Assembly: GCA_963969395.1 (NCBI GenBank)
Contig: OZ017805.1
Location: forward strand, 2,976,001 to 3,040,000
DNA length: 64,000 nucleotides
Reading direction: 5' to 3'
Source of the DNA: Pseudoscleropodium purum
Taxonomy: Eukaryota > Streptophyta > Bryopsida > Hypnales > Brachytheciaceae
The first letter of the stretch is position 1. Each line of letters begins with the position of its first letter. Positions 26,392 through 38,699 of the stretch are shown here, piece after piece. The translations under genes and the position numbers were made by a program. The notes below the pieces were generated by a model that had not been told where the DNA came from, did no database searches, and saw only the letters and a program-made list of their open reading frames with translations.

Positions 26392-26443
26392 TCCTAATTG
26401 ACAAAAATATGACATAATTATGTCAATTGTTCCATCAATTAGG
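26392..26443. repeat. Nested hairpin at the left end of CACTA-2
   Basis: TCCTAATTGA (26392-26401) is the exact complement of TCAATTAGGA (26434-26443). Between them is the perfect 14-nt palindrome GACATAATTATGTC (26411-26424). It lies just inside the terminus and could be a pair of inverted binding sites or a DNA hairpin. Confidence 0.65.
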
Positions 26444-26806
26444 ACACTTAGTTGATGGGATTCTGTCACGTAGATAGTCATCTATGACAAAAGTATACAA
26501 GGGAAGATTTGGTATACATGACAATATTGACAGTTTTTTGTCAAAACGTTTTTTCGTCATGTGCTTATATTTATGTTGTACACTTTGACATCTAAGATTC
26601 AATACCTTGTCAAAACTCCTATAAACAAGAGCACAAGGTTTACTAAACTTCAAAAAATAGAATACCCTTACAATCCACATAGATAGAGTAGTCCTAACGC
26701 CCAAAGCTATACACAAAGCTACCTTCACAAACAATGTAGATGCATCAAGTTTCCTGTCCTTTGATTGAAAGAACATTACAAAATTATAACCCACTCCAAA
26801 GTTCAA
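26435..26806 (-). CDS. Unrecognised 123-codon open frame at the left end of CACTA-2
   Basis: An open minus-strand frame with hydrophobic stretches and no recognisable motif. It ends inside the subterminal repeats of the element. It may be the last exon of the captured minus-strand gene or chance. Confidence 0.2.
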   Translation of the reverse strand: MNFGVGYNFVMFFQSKDRKLDASTLFVKVALCIALGVRTTLSMWIVRVFYFLKFSKPCALVYRSFDKVLNLRCQSVQHKYKHMTKKRFDKKLSILSCIPNLPLYTFVIDDYLRDRIPSTKCPN

Positions 26807-27980
26807 GCGAAGCCTTCAATAAAACAAAACCCCACTATTCTATCTCAAACCCATATCTAGCCTCCCATCTCTCCAAGGTAACCAACAATTCTTTTACCAA
26901 CAAAACCTCACCCCACTTACAAGATTCACAAGATAATCTCTGATTGCAACATCCAACCAACCAAATTCATTGACAATCAACTCATTTTTGGCCTTAAAAG
27001 AACACGAGCGTACATAGTTGAAGCAAGAAACAATGCAATAGTTGGGTCTTAGAGCATTGTGATGAGTCCCTGCAAAACAAAAACCTTCAAACAAAGAGTG
27101 GTGATAGAACTAAAGATGCTTAGGTGAGGAAGAATATAGCAAGAGTGGATTTACTAACATTGGTTAATATCAACAATAATCGTAGATCTGACCAATCACT
27201 TGGATTTCCTCAAATACGCCACATGGAGAAAGACGTTAGGAGCAAAAAGAGGCGTGGAGAAGGCCACTTCCCTTTCATAGAATGATCGTGGCAAGGTTGA
27301 ATGTGTGTAATCTGAAAATATAAAGGACGATTGTGATTGTTCAGTTTATTCTCCATCTAGTAGATGGATGTGGAAAGTTCAAATATTTTATCCACTCAAT
27401 AATGATTGTACAATTGTTTGGCTTCTTGATTTGGCACTAGTTTTTCTTGTTTAGCGAACTTGGAAAAAATGGTAGTCCTTTTAGACCATTGGTTCTCCAT
27501 ATCAACTTTGAGCGACTTCTGAAACAAGGATTTAGCTCCCTGAAGCATCTATTGAAAAAAATTTACGTCATAGTCTGTGAAAGCAGGTACAACAATGAAG
27601 TTCCCATCTAGGAAGTTCTCTAGCTGTATAGTGATTTCAATTGAATTAGATTCCATCATTGTTGAGCTTTTGAATATCAATACAAATGATAATGACTTCT
27701 CATAACAAACCATGAAGCCACTAACAAAACTCCTCATTCAATAAAATAGAACACTTCAATTATCTTGAACAATGTAACTAATCAATTGCAAGTCAAAAGT
27801 AAGAACTGAACAAAGACTTCAATGACCCTTGCTTGACACCAAGGAAATAATGAAGAGTCTCGTCTTCTACAATGGGCATAACTTTGATGGAAGGTAGTCC
27901 TCAATTTCAATTTACAAGCATATAAAATATTCATACTATCTCATTCATGAACACATAATTGGGTTGAAGATTGAAACTAC

Positions 27981-29038
27981 CTAAATGAATGAGGATGTAG
28001 GTACAACATCTTTACTATTGACAACATCTATGATACGATTCTAAGTTGCATGAAGGACTACTTTGTCTCCAACACACTTCATGTTGAAGCCATATACATT
28101 ATCCTAGAAAAAAAGAATTGTTCCACCTTTGCCAAATCTTGCTACATACTAATACAACAGCTAGACTAAGAACCTCCACACCTTGCGTAGTAAAATCCAT
28201 CACAACAAAAAATATGAACTCATAAAGAGGGACAAATTTCGAAGATGAGCCAAATTCTGATGAAAAGTCATTTCAAAATTCAATAAACCTATCATTCAAT
28301 GCAAAATACATGAGACTCTTACGATGATTGAATAATTCCTTGAAATTAGATGATCTCACACGTACTATCTTCTTAACTAAAAATGGATGAACAATAACCT
28401 CCAAATCTAGCTTCCATATTTTGCTCTATAGATCAAGTTCTCTTCTAGGTAAACCATCCAAAATATCAATTGAGTATAAAGAATTCAAGATCACCGAAAC
28501 AGAAAACCATTTTCAAAAGTATATTTAGAAATGTTTAATGCATGGACAAGTAGAAGTACTTGTGTGGCCACATTAGCCATTTTTTATCTTCCATCTATTG
28601 TAGAAACCTTTGAAGCCCCTACTTATGCAACAAACAAACTATAGAGGAACTCTATATAAAACAATCATTTAGTGTGTAAGTTACCACTTACTAGAAATGG
28701 ACCCCACAAATATATATAGCACTTTGTATCTCTACAATCTCAAAATGCTGAGGTAAAAATTGTGATACACATAGGGTCATTTTTCGATAGTACAACATAG
28801 TGATACTGACCTATAAGGTCTTTTGAAAGCACTGCTAGTCGATTTATAGCTATGCACCTATATTTACAGTCATGGAATGCTTCTATAGTTACAGTATCCA
28901 TTGATGGAGATCAAAATGGGGAAAAACTACATTGATGTATCTGAAAATGCCTATGCCACAACCTACATCTATGACTACTACATTCTTCATCAAAGTTGGA
29001 TTCAGAACAATGGCATCTGAGTAAGTATTAGTTTGAAC
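27981..29038 (-). pseudogene. Captured fragment of a PRMT3-like protein arginine N-methyltransferase gene
   Basis: Two exon-like blocks on the minus strand match plant type I arginine methyltransferases. Exon A (29038-28941) follows a good acceptor (TTTGCACAG), reads VQTNTYSDAIVLNPTLMKN and then VVVIDVGCGIGI, the SAM-binding motif I (VxDVGCGTGI), and stops where GT has become AT. Exon B (about 28150-27981) reads VARFGKGGT, a stop at the expected Trp, DNVYGFNM (family: FWxxVYGF-M) and IIDVVNSKDVVPT. The GFGKG phrase before VYGF fits PRMT3 best. The catalytic double-E loop was not found. Such enzymes methylate arginines, PRMT3 on ribosomal protein S2. Here the gene is broken: stops, damaged splice sites and missing exons. 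It sits wholly inside CACTA-2. Confidence 0.65.
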
Positions 29039-30242
29039 CTGTGCAAATTTGTCATATAGATGGTTTGATAAATGCATGAGTATGAAAAGAACAGAATGTA
29101 TGTAAAACATCATAAAACTTATTTATCCAATTCAAACACTAGAGTCATTTTAAAATAAGTGCCCCATATCCAAGGTTTACAAGTGTCCATACCTTATCAG
29201 AAAGCATCTCTTAGTAAATCCAAAACATTGTTCAAACATAAATAATTTGTATTCACAATCCATAGCTCCTTCTTTGCCTCTTCAGCAAATGAAACATTTT
29301 TGAACATGTGAGGTTTTCCCATCCCTCATCATCGCGTCTTCTACAAATCAAGGAGCACAAGTACTACTTGCTTCCATCTTTGTTACATGGTCAATAATTA
29401 TTGTCAAACCTCAAAGCTCTGTTTGAAGTCAATTACCTAACACATATCTTGGCTTTCATTTATACGAAAGCACAATCTAGAGTTTGTTCATTCGAAATGA
29501 AGTAGCTCTATAAATTCAGTGAAAATTCATTTTCAGCAATGGAAATGGATCCTAAATTGGCCATGGTGCTCACAATTGGCATGATTAGTCTTCTTGTACT
29601 CTAGTGGAGAAGAGAAAACTCCTTCCAAAGAGTGGCTGGATTTTCTTACAACATGTTCCTATGTGGCAAGTAATGCTTCCTTGTTGTGGGCAAGTTCCTA
29701 GAGTTGCTGTTCATCCAATAGCACAATCATGGTTTTCAAAAATTGAAGTGAAAGAAGAACAACAATGACCAAATTTCTTCATCAAGAAATAGAAGGGTGT
29801 TTGGAAAATGGCCAATTCTTCACTCGCATTACAAGTTGTGCATTAGTATGATACAAAAAAAAAAAGTTCTCAAAATAATTAGATCTGTGAAATCTAAAAA
29901 CCCAAAGCCACCCAAATCCCGTTAGCTCAAACAATTTGCAATCATTGTTGAATCCAAGACAAAGAGACAAAATTTGGAACATTAGCATTTGGATTCAAGA
30001 ATCCAAAACACTAAAATTCTAACTATCATAGGAACGTCTACAAAAGTGCATTAGAATGGCATATGCATATTTGAAGTTCAAGAAATCCTCTTCACCTAAG
30101 TCATATTCCTTCTTCAAAGCCTCAAAATTCTAACTTTGGATAATCTAAAGAGCATTGCAAAAACACCAAAAAGAAGACACAAATCAACAAATGCATTGAA
30201 ATCATTCAATATTTACAATGACCTAAACACAAAACACAACCT

Positions 30243-30500
30243 CTATCTACTGATGCGGAAGAACAAATTAAACATGGCATAAAACTCAACAATACAAAAG
30301 ATAAACCTATTTTGCAATCGATTAGACATTGCTACCATATTATGCAGAAACCAATGGTTTACTTGCTCAACAATCCACAAAAGTAAGACACTAGTTTGAT
30401 CAAGTAGTAATGGAGGAGAATGCTCCTTATCCATTTCCAAGGAATCCTCTTGCAACTTTTGTTCTTCCACAGATTGTAAGGGATCTACAATGCCAGACAT
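30243..30500 (-). CDS. Possible captured exon, function unknown
   Basis: The first 37 codons (MSGIVDPLQSVEEQK, then acidic Leu-rich residues) look like ordinary coding sequence; the remainder is hydrophobic and looks like intron. It lies upstream of the PRMT-like exons on the same strand inside CACTA-2, so it could be a 5' exon of the captured gene or of a chimeric transcript. No domain is recognised. Confidence 0.25.
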   Translation of the reverse strand: MSGIVDPLQSVEEQKLQEDSLEMDKEHSPPLLLDQTSVLLLWIVEQVNHWFLHNMVAMSNRLQNRFIFCIVEFYAMFNLFFRISR

Positions 30501-31761
30501 TCCTAAACAACAAGAAAATGAGGCCGCCTAAATAAAAGCAAGCCTATAAAACCTTGTACTAACTCAAAGACTAGTTGCTTACATTGTTCCCTATCATGAG
30601 TTGCCAATTTTCAATTAATGTGCAAAGCAATATGGATCTAAAACCAACAACATCATCTATATCCCTATTCCATCAACAACAACCTCATCTTAGAAAAAAC
30701 AAAAGTAGACATAAGAGCCATACGACGACCATTATTCATAGAATTCAAAGACCTAAATAACTGATTCCAAAAAATTCATAAACTATTGCAGAAACCCCAA
30801 ATAGTGCATGAAAAACTCCATTGACTACCATATCCAGTGCAAATTATCAAAATTGAATGAAGAAATTCTTGAAAAAGCGTTAGCGCAAGTAATGAAGTTG
30901 GGTACATGAGCCAAACGACAAATGATTGCGCATACTTGGGCAACCTCGAAGCTATTGTTGACCTCATGCTTCTATCTCTCTTACTCGCTTCTAATCCAAT
31001 CCAATCCCTTATGGAAGCAAAAAATACAAGCTTTATGTGCAAGTTGAGTCAATACTGAAGTACAAAACCAACCCCGAAGGAAAGATTCTTTAAACCCTAA
31101 TTTCTATTAGGGCAGATCCCCTCGCCATGTACCATGCAACACACTCAATCCCTGAACATGCACTTGCGGGGATACACTCCATTCCAAAATTTGAGCACAA
31201 ACCATTAATTCAATCCTAAACAAAGAAATTCCATTGGGAGCTTAAAAGTGCAAAAAACACACCTTCTATATATGTTTTTGATTAGGTTCAAAACCATTAG
31301 TGATCATTCACTTTTAATTCACACCAGCCACTACAATTTTATTACACAATAGCCATACTATGTGCCCTCAAAGCTTGCGATTCTTGAAGGGGGTGTTTTG
31401 ATGTGATCACTCATCCAAAAGAGTGGCGTCACATCAAGATGGTAGGGGACATGGCACGAATGTTGGAGTGGAGGGATACAGGCATGGCGTGATTCAAAAT
31501 TGGGTGGAGATCGGTGATGGATGCAATGGCAAGGAATGGAAACCCTAGAGTGACGATGCAAACGCTAATCCTCATACTCCTACAAGGGCATAATTACAAA
31601 TGAATGAGGTGCATAACCGTGACTACTTGAAGGAATTTCACACTACCAATAAGGAAATGTTTGAATTGATAGAAATTGTCAAGTGAAGAAGCATCTTTGT
31701 CAATCTGGACAAATTTTTGTCAATATTTTGTCATATTGGACACAATTCCCTTGAAGTGTGA

Positions 31762-34010
31762 CTAATTCAAGTCTTCTATTTGTCGCACCTATGTGTTTCC
31801 TATTTTTTAAATACCAGAGGTTGAAAATGAAAAAAAAAAAAAAAACTTTAGAAAACTAAGTGACCTAGGATTTTCAGAAATAGCATGTCTCTTCTCAAAA
31901 ATATATTTTTAGTATGCTCAGCATCATATTATTGCATTGTTAGGCAATGAATGAATGCCAAAGTAATTCCTACCTAGGCAAATTGATCAATAATACAAGA
32001 AATCCACGATGAAAGCTAAAGAAGGTTGTTCTTCTTTCATAACCATTGCAAATCTACATATTTTTTTTATAAGCTTTTTTTAGGAGAAACAAATCCTCAT
32101 TTCATTTTAATCTACAACATAACATACATCTAACGAAGGAACAAAACAAAGGATTTAAATTCTTCTTCTTCTGAACACTAAGGCATTATGAAACATAAAC
32201 ACTGACAACTGACCTAAAGCCTCTATAGACTATTTCCATCAATTATTAATAGGCCTCAAGTTTCGGTATTAGTTTGAATGAAGTTTGATGCATAGAAAAT
32301 TGTAAAGTGATAAAAATATATAAGATGAATTTGGTGAAGGGAAAATAAATAGAGTTCACTTATTAGAGACCATCAAAATATAGTAATCATCCCTTAGCAA
32401 TTTCAAGAGAAATGGCCATGTTTACCAAATTCAATCCCTATACTTTAATTCAAGCATGCAAAAAAAACACCAAAAGATATTAAAGCATTGAATCTATACA
32501 TGATCATTATTGAATGCCTTAATATCAATTTCTAAACTAATCAATGTTCACCCATCTAAAAATGCTAGTTGCACAAGAAAAAATGTACTCCTTGCAAGAC
32601 ATCTAGAGTTATTGTGGAAATAATTCATGTGTCTATTCCTCCTAGAATCTATTAAAATTACTTTATGCAACTACCTATGACCCAAGAAAGATGCTAAAGG
32701 TTATAAACATCCAATGCATGCATGACTTCAAAATGAAAAAAATACCTTATCACTAAGAATCCAATCATTTCTAGCAAACTACTTTGGTGATAGAGTTGTG
32801 TTAATCTATATCTAGGGTTCAACAACAAAATGTAAGTTACTCTTCTCTTCCTATATGAACTATAATACTAATCCATTACTGCATACTTTGGAAAATTATT
32901 ATAAATTCTACAAAATCACAAAAATTATGTTAGTACTTGGGTTTGAGGGTGAAAGTACAATACAGTCACCTCCTAGGCCGATATACAATCCGATGCAAAC
33001 TATACAATTTGTACAATTTTGATATGTTGCGTATTTTGGCCATTTATCTAAAATTTTGATAAAAGCATTTGTAAATTTGGATTTGTGAGTTTGAAGCTTT
33101 GGTAGGCACCATGAGTCCAAAACATCTGGAGTTGGCATCGGGTTGCTCTGGTTGCCGTGGTTCTAGTACTTAGGTTGCTTTGCAATGGTTTTAGGCCTTA
33201 GAAATGGAGATCTCTCCATGGGAGCAATTGTTCTTTTTGTTTGAAATTATGAATTTCTTCATTTTAAAGATGCAAGGTTATTTGGAAGCATCTTCTAAGC
33301 TAAAGATTATGAAATTTTTCTTGGAGGATGAATGTATTTTTCTATTTCTTCTTAAATATTATCCTTGTGTGGAAGATGCCAAAGGTCAATTTGAATTTTC
33401 AAAAACTATCGGTTGGAATTAAATGTTGTGAATGGGATCAATCATCAAACATGTTTGTTAGAAAGGTTTTTCTACTAGACACCACTATTTCTACTAGTGT
33501 GACTAGCACCAAAGCTTTGTTACAAGCATTGTAAGAAACCCGCTTTTTTTATGTTGTTTTATTGAAACGGGCCTTGTTTTAAAAAACAAGTAGAATTGGA
33601 GAATTCAAGCCTCTAGAAGTCTCAATTCCATATGATGTCATAGTAAACATGATTATGTTTGTAGAAAAACTTCCCAATGTCAAGGAAGACATACATGTTT
33701 CTAATGATGTCAAAGGAGACAAGTTCATGTTTTTAAAAAACGTACTTTAAAACATAGACAACCACATCAGCAACAATGTTGTGTTTTATTATGGGTAAGT
33801 TAATTAAATTACTATAGTCTGTAGTAAAATATTGACCATATGTGAAAAAATTAGTAGAGGGGCAACCACATAGCATGCTGTGCAAAACAAAAAAGATGGA
33901 TGAATGAGCACAATGGATGAAAAGAGATGACCTTTATACAAATAGGTTGGTAGGAAGTGAAACAATCCATATGGAAATATACAAGAAGAATTATGTTCAA
34001 TATAAAATAT
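31762..34010. other. No gene recognised; AT-rich spacer
   Basis: Begins directly after the right TGA duplication of CACTA-2. It contains a run of 16 A at 31830-31845. A 72-codon plus frame at 33204-33422 (Phe/Leu-rich, no known motif) is the longest open stretch. Confidence 0.35.
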
Positions 34011-34013
34011 CTT

Positions 34014-34111
34014 GAATAACATCATCAAGATATCAGAAACAATATTGAGATGTTTGAAACAACATCAAAATGTCTGAATCAACATCTAGCTGTTTGAAAC
34101 AATGTCAAAAA
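34014..34111. repeat. Short tandem repeat, unit about 21 bp
   Basis: Four diverged copies of a unit resembling CAACATCAAGATGTTTGAAA follow one another. The copies differ at several positions each. Confidence 0.5.
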
Positions 34112-34579
34112 ATACAATGGCCAAGTTTTCATATTCTAATTATCCCATATCTTTTGTTTCACCATAGATAGAAAATAGATACAAATATGGCCTTTATAAT
34201 CTACATCTTTATTTAATTTTCAGTAAAGGAGTTCCTTAAATTTTCCATCAAAAATTCTCTTGATGGTAGATGGTAAGTTTTCTTTAATTCTTGGTGAATT
34301 CTACAATTTTTCTTGTTGTTTTTATTTTATTTGTTTAATTGTTTTTTACTAATTGTTTTTTGTTGGCTTTGCCCTACAAATATGGTATGTACTAATTGAT
34401 GTCTCAAAAATCAACATTAAAATTTTCTAACAGCATAAAAGTATGCTAATTAGGCATTCCACGTCATCATTTTCCTGCCACTACATGAAGTGCCACGTCA
34501 TAGATGGGCTAGATGGAAAAAATTCTACATGGCTCTCGTCACTTATGTGGCATCCAAATGTTGCATTTTGGAGAGCTTG

Positions 34580-34750
34580 GAAGACCATGTTTTTTGTGAT
34601 CTTACCAAAAAACAAGCTACGTTTAGGCACGTTTTTGTGCATGTTTTTTGCTTGTCAATTATGATGGATTTTAAGTGATGCCAATGTAAACATGTTTTTT
34701 GTCACCTCACATTTTTCTAACGGACAAAAAAACGTTGTTTTCTTCTAGTG
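34580..34750. mobile_element. Isolated CACTA-type terminus
   Basis: The sequence ends GTTTTCTTCTAGTG at 34750, the complement of CACTAGAAGAAAAC, a typical CACTA end. The preceding 170 bp repeat CATGTTTTTTG (near 34588, 34640 and 34692), as expected for subterminal motifs. The matching left end with an AAG duplication was not found to the left, so the element is truncated or its other end is too decayed to see. Confidence 0.45.
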
Positions 34751-35463
34751 AAGTTCTTAAAGTTCACCTAACCAATTTAAAGGTGGCTATACCCCACCAT
34801 AGTAGTATGTGTTTACTTACAAAACCTTTTGTACTTGGAGAAAAACAAACAAACCCAAGGCTACTTGCTAAAACCAAAGACCTTATTACAAAGTGGTAAA
34901 TAGAGGAGACTCGTGTTAGTCCCAACAAGAAAAAAATCATATAAAAGTAATCAAGTCCAAATATGTATGACAAACATTGCATCCACTATTTACTAGAAAG
35001 TCAGGTACAACTTTGATTGTGGATAGCAATGGTCTAAATGTATATTGCAATATGCTCATTACAACAATTTGGATAAATATTGTATTCATTATTATACATT
35101 ATGCACAAAGACTACTTATTGAGTACATTCTCATAAATTTTTGTATTCCTGTAGGTTGCAATCTACCATTGGTTTATGGAGGCACTCCTAGACGTGACAA
35201 TCAAACAAAGAGTGTTAAAGAAGTTGAAGTCTTATTTTGTTACAATGTGCAACAAGTAGAATGTTTGTTGCTGCAAATACCACATAAAGATTGTCATGTT
35301 GAAGGAGGAATTTAATCGAATTTGGAATGGTGCAAAAGGTCTACACTTTTTTAACAACTGCTAGTGTATGTGTGATATGTACTTTTTCTGACTAGAAGAA
35401 GAAGAGGCAAAGTGTAAGGCACATTTGCAGACATTTGTAGGTACAATAACATTTTAATAATAA
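34751..35463. other. No certain gene; a possible N-terminal part of the next pseudogene
   Basis: A 112-codon plus frame at 34977-35315 is mostly hydrophobic. Its last third (VGCNLPLVYGGTPRRDN, then Lys/Glu-rich) could belong to the decayed protein that starts to be readable at about 35464, but continuity is lost between 35315 and 35464. Confidence 0.3.
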
Positions 35464-36950
35464 GAAATTGTTTGCCCTAAGCTAAAGAATGAAGAATGGC
35501 ATGCACTATTGTGCGTCAAGGGTATGTACTTCTCTAGCAGTAAATTGAAGTTTAAGATTTGCCCTTTAGAATTATCATTGACTTCAACTATTACTCAGAA
35601 ATGCTTTGAAAATGAGATTATTGGCACCACACAAGAGGGGAAGACCTAAAAAAGGATCATTGAGGTTTACAAAGAGACTTTTCTAGAAGTGTTTTTTAAA
35701 TATTTCAAGTCTAAACTACCCTAGTTTGTGAAGCACAACTTCATTGCAAGGTAACAAGATGACCAATGCAAGCATTCCATGTAGTTCTAGAGTAAAGATG
35801 TGATTTTACTATTTCTAGATTTTGCTGAGAACTACACTTTCAAGATTCAAAACTAGATCTAGACTTTAGAATATATATTGGTATTCCACACAGATCAATA
35901 TTCTTATCCACATCATGTATTGGTTTAAACCATATGGAATTATAGTAGAAGAGTCTCATTTCTACATCATTGATGATGCAATCTATGATTCTCTTTTAGT
36001 ATAGCATTACTTGATGCAATACTAGCAATGGCTAGAGTCCAAAGGTACGATTTGATATTGCTTCAAATGTATTGATTTCACAAATGTATTGATTTTGTAT
36101 TGAATTGGCAAATGATACAGAGTATATTAATTGTTATATATTGTTTTATAGGGATTCAATTGAAGAACCACTTAGTGTGGTCGAAAGGTTGTACAAGTCA
36201 ATTCAAAGGAGCCTGACCATTTGATTTTGTAGCGAGATATCCTAGCTTGACAAATGGTTGTACTTTGAATTAGAATTTTTTTGGAATGGGTCACTAGAAA
36301 GAAAAGTGGAATAGAGCTAGTGTTGTTGTAAAGCACGCTCTACAACAGTCTCAGCTATACAACGTATGGAAAAGAATGCAAAATGCCAATGATGCAGGGT
36401 TTTTTTTTGAACAAGACAATAAAAAGGGATTGTCTACACAAACTTTGAGAAGACTGGCATCAAAGAAATTCACAAGTTTTGCATTCAATTAATCTATTCC
36501 TTTGTTGTAGCTAATACAACACAACTATTTGTTTGCAAATTATTGTGATTTTGTGCCTATTGCCTTCATGACAATTTTGCCAACTGCTTGAGTAAGTCTC
36601 ATGTTGAAAAGTGGGATTTGATCAAATTGAAACCATACTATCTCAAAGAAGTTGTTGACTACATAGTAGACTATGATGTTCCACATGACGAAGATTGAGA
36701 GGAGGTCATGGAAGGCAAGGGATTCAACAATCTCATTAGACGAAGTGACAACTTTATTGTCCCTGTTGTAGAGGGAAATATTAAGGGAATAAATTTTTAT
36801 TTTCTACAATGCACTAGAGGGAAGTAGAAGTTTTGTGACGAGTTCAAATGTACTTAGGGCTTAGAGTTTGAAGTTGGCAACTTTGTCATACGAGGTACAT
36901 ACTATCAAAAGTTGAACAACATTTTATCTATTGAAACTATTGTCATTTGA
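35464..36950 (+). pseudogene. Decayed protein of an unclassified transposase-like family (DFAENY / W-x-GC-x-QFKG)
   Basis: Reading through stops and a few frame changes gives, in order: EWHALLCVKG; CFENEIIGTT; FVKHNFIAR, then QDDQC; ILLFLDFAENYTFKIQN (about 35.80-35.85 kb); ESHFYIIDDAIYDSL (about 35.96 kb); WSKGCTSQFKG (about 36.18 kb); NFFGMGH, a stop where Gly-Lys would fit, and VVVKHAL (about 36.27-36.34 kb); and a C-terminal block FIVPVVEGNIKG ending in VIRGTYYQK. Stops sit at TAG/TGA positions in otherwise conserved text. I recognise this motif order from uncharacterised proteins of animals and early-diverging plants. Asp in DFAENY, Asp/Glu in later blocks and the GHxK loop suggest a DDE-type nuclease, but this is inference. 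No terminal repeats could be tied to it. Confidence 0.5.
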
Positions 36951-38690
36951 ATAGGTTGTTCAGAAAAAACAAAAAACTTTTAAGTCTAGTTCTTGGTTTC
37001 ACAGAAGTCAATGCATCACCAGCAAGTATCAAATTTTAAGCATTTTAGAAAAGATGTATATGTTAAACCAAATCACATAACTAGAAAAAAAAAATAAAAG
37101 ACAATGACATTACAACATAATAAGCAGGTGAAAAAAAAATAGTGTTCATCTAGTGTTTTTTGGTATAGTTTGTACTTAGACGTACCTATTTGTTTTTGTC
37201 ATTGTAAACACTAACCACCTTCTTTGGATAATAAGTATTGGCTAATAAGTAATCACTTGACTTTTTGAATTTTCATGTATGTGCATTTGTTTATTTTTTT
37301 AAGCATGACTACTAAGCCCCAAACTCACATTGGCACACTTGAAATGCAAGATCTAGTCATCAGCACATTGAAAATCTATGATAGTTATTTGAAGTTTTAT
37401 AAAATTGTACTACATTCTTCCATGAATGACAATGATTAGAAATTATTGGACCTACTCTATATTGTAGGATTCATTCTAAAATGAACTCAAAACGATTAGT
37501 ATTTTAAGCAAATAATTTTCTTTGTTGAGACTCTCAACCTATAGTAGAGCTGTTCCAGGCTAATTTTACTTCATGGTTTGGTGCTCACTTTTACTTTATC
37601 ATTGTTTGGTGCTTGCTCAAATCTGCTATAGATGTGCAATTAGATGGATTTGTCATGCTTGTCCATGCATTTGAGGGAGGATGTTGGTGTATAGGAAATG
37701 CTTTTCATAAAGCATCCCTTCAAATTATGTTAACTACATTTGCAATTTCATTTGTATTTCAAAGGGTGTGTCTTTCAATATAACAAAGAAAAATAGATAT
37801 TAGGTATTTTCTATTTGGTTTCAAAGGGGTACATCTCTTATTCTTCTAAGATAGTTGATGCAATTAATAATTTGGAGATGTGGTTGCCTTGCAAGTGGAG
37901 ATTTTCATGTTTGCTTTGTTCTTGACAATTCTTCAACAAGTCTTCAACTTCTACCTAGGAGAATTTGCTAAATTACAAGGTTCAACTCATCTTCATGTGA
38001 TGAAAGAAGAAGCTCACATAGTAGATAAGATTGATGCACTACAAGAAAAACCTGTCTGCCACAACCAAGTGAAGTATAACTTGTTGTCCTAAATGACCAT
38101 ACTATTACTAGAGCTCTATTATTTCACATTTTGCATGACGTTTTAGAAGGATAATCATTTTGTAGTCATTCTATAGATGTAGGGATGAAAAGTATTGGAA
38201 CTATGATCAAACATTGCGTTCATCCGCTCTTTTTCTATGAGTATATTATTTGATGACATGATGTAGACGAATGAGGCCCTTTGGTTGACATATTTTGTTG
38301 TACAACAATTAGTTAATGATTGTGTGTTAACTATGTTTGCCTCAATGAATGATTGCTTTCTACTAAGAAATGATTGCAGCATCTACTATGAATGCATTCA
38401 ATCTTGAAATGATGTACTTTCCCATTATATTAGTGGACAGCATCCTACGGTCTTCAAAATGAATATCAAAACAATTTACATCTATTGAAACAAAAACATA
38501 GTCATCCAAATATGGAAGACCTTTTTCATTTGGCTCTATAAGGTAGATGGAAGAGTGTGAGCATAATTCCAAGAGAAAGAGATTGCTTAGCTAACTAGTA
38601 TGTTGTTTGTGCTAATAAATTGTCCTTAAGTTACAATTCAATGGCTCTAATTAGAGATTGAACTTTTGAAGGTGTTGGCACAACTTCTAG
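36951..38690. other. No certain gene; AT-rich spacer
   Basis: Contains a purine-rich TTGAGGGAGGAT followed by TGTTGGTGTA at about 37672-37693, which resembles a copia-type 3' LTR junction but has no partner LTR. Short frames at 37880-38092 (plus) and 38363-38572 (minus) are unrecognised; the latter may be downstream of the TNP2 remnant. Confidence 0.3.
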
Positions 38691-38699
38691 AGCTATAAG

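Larger units (their letters stand above)
26373..31758. mobile_element. CACTA-2, a 5.4-kb CACTA element carrying captured gene exons
   Basis: The left end reads TACTACAAGAAAAAATATG (canonical CACTACAAG with C to T at base 1). The right end, on the minus strand, reads CACTTCAAGGGAATTGTG. Both continue into a similar GTCC...TGACAAAA sequence, giving an imperfect inverted repeat of about 30 bp. TGA flanks both ends (26370-26372 and 31759-31761). TTGACAAAAAT/TTTTGTCAA motifs cluster at both ends (26398-26540 and 31676-31735), like CACTA subterminal repeats. No transposase is recognised inside; instead the minus strand carries methyltransferase exons (27981-29038). This makes it a probable non-autonomous, gene-capturing element. 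Confidence 0.7.

Noticed and set aside
33484..33498. TTTCTACTAGTG resembling a CACTA end
   Set aside because: It lies inside a run of related CTACTAG repeats, lacks subterminal repeats, and no partner end with a TGA duplication was found.
37672..37693. Purine tract followed by TGTTGGTGTA, resembling a copia 3' LTR junction
   Set aside because: No second LTR, primer-binding site or reverse transcriptase was recognised nearby.
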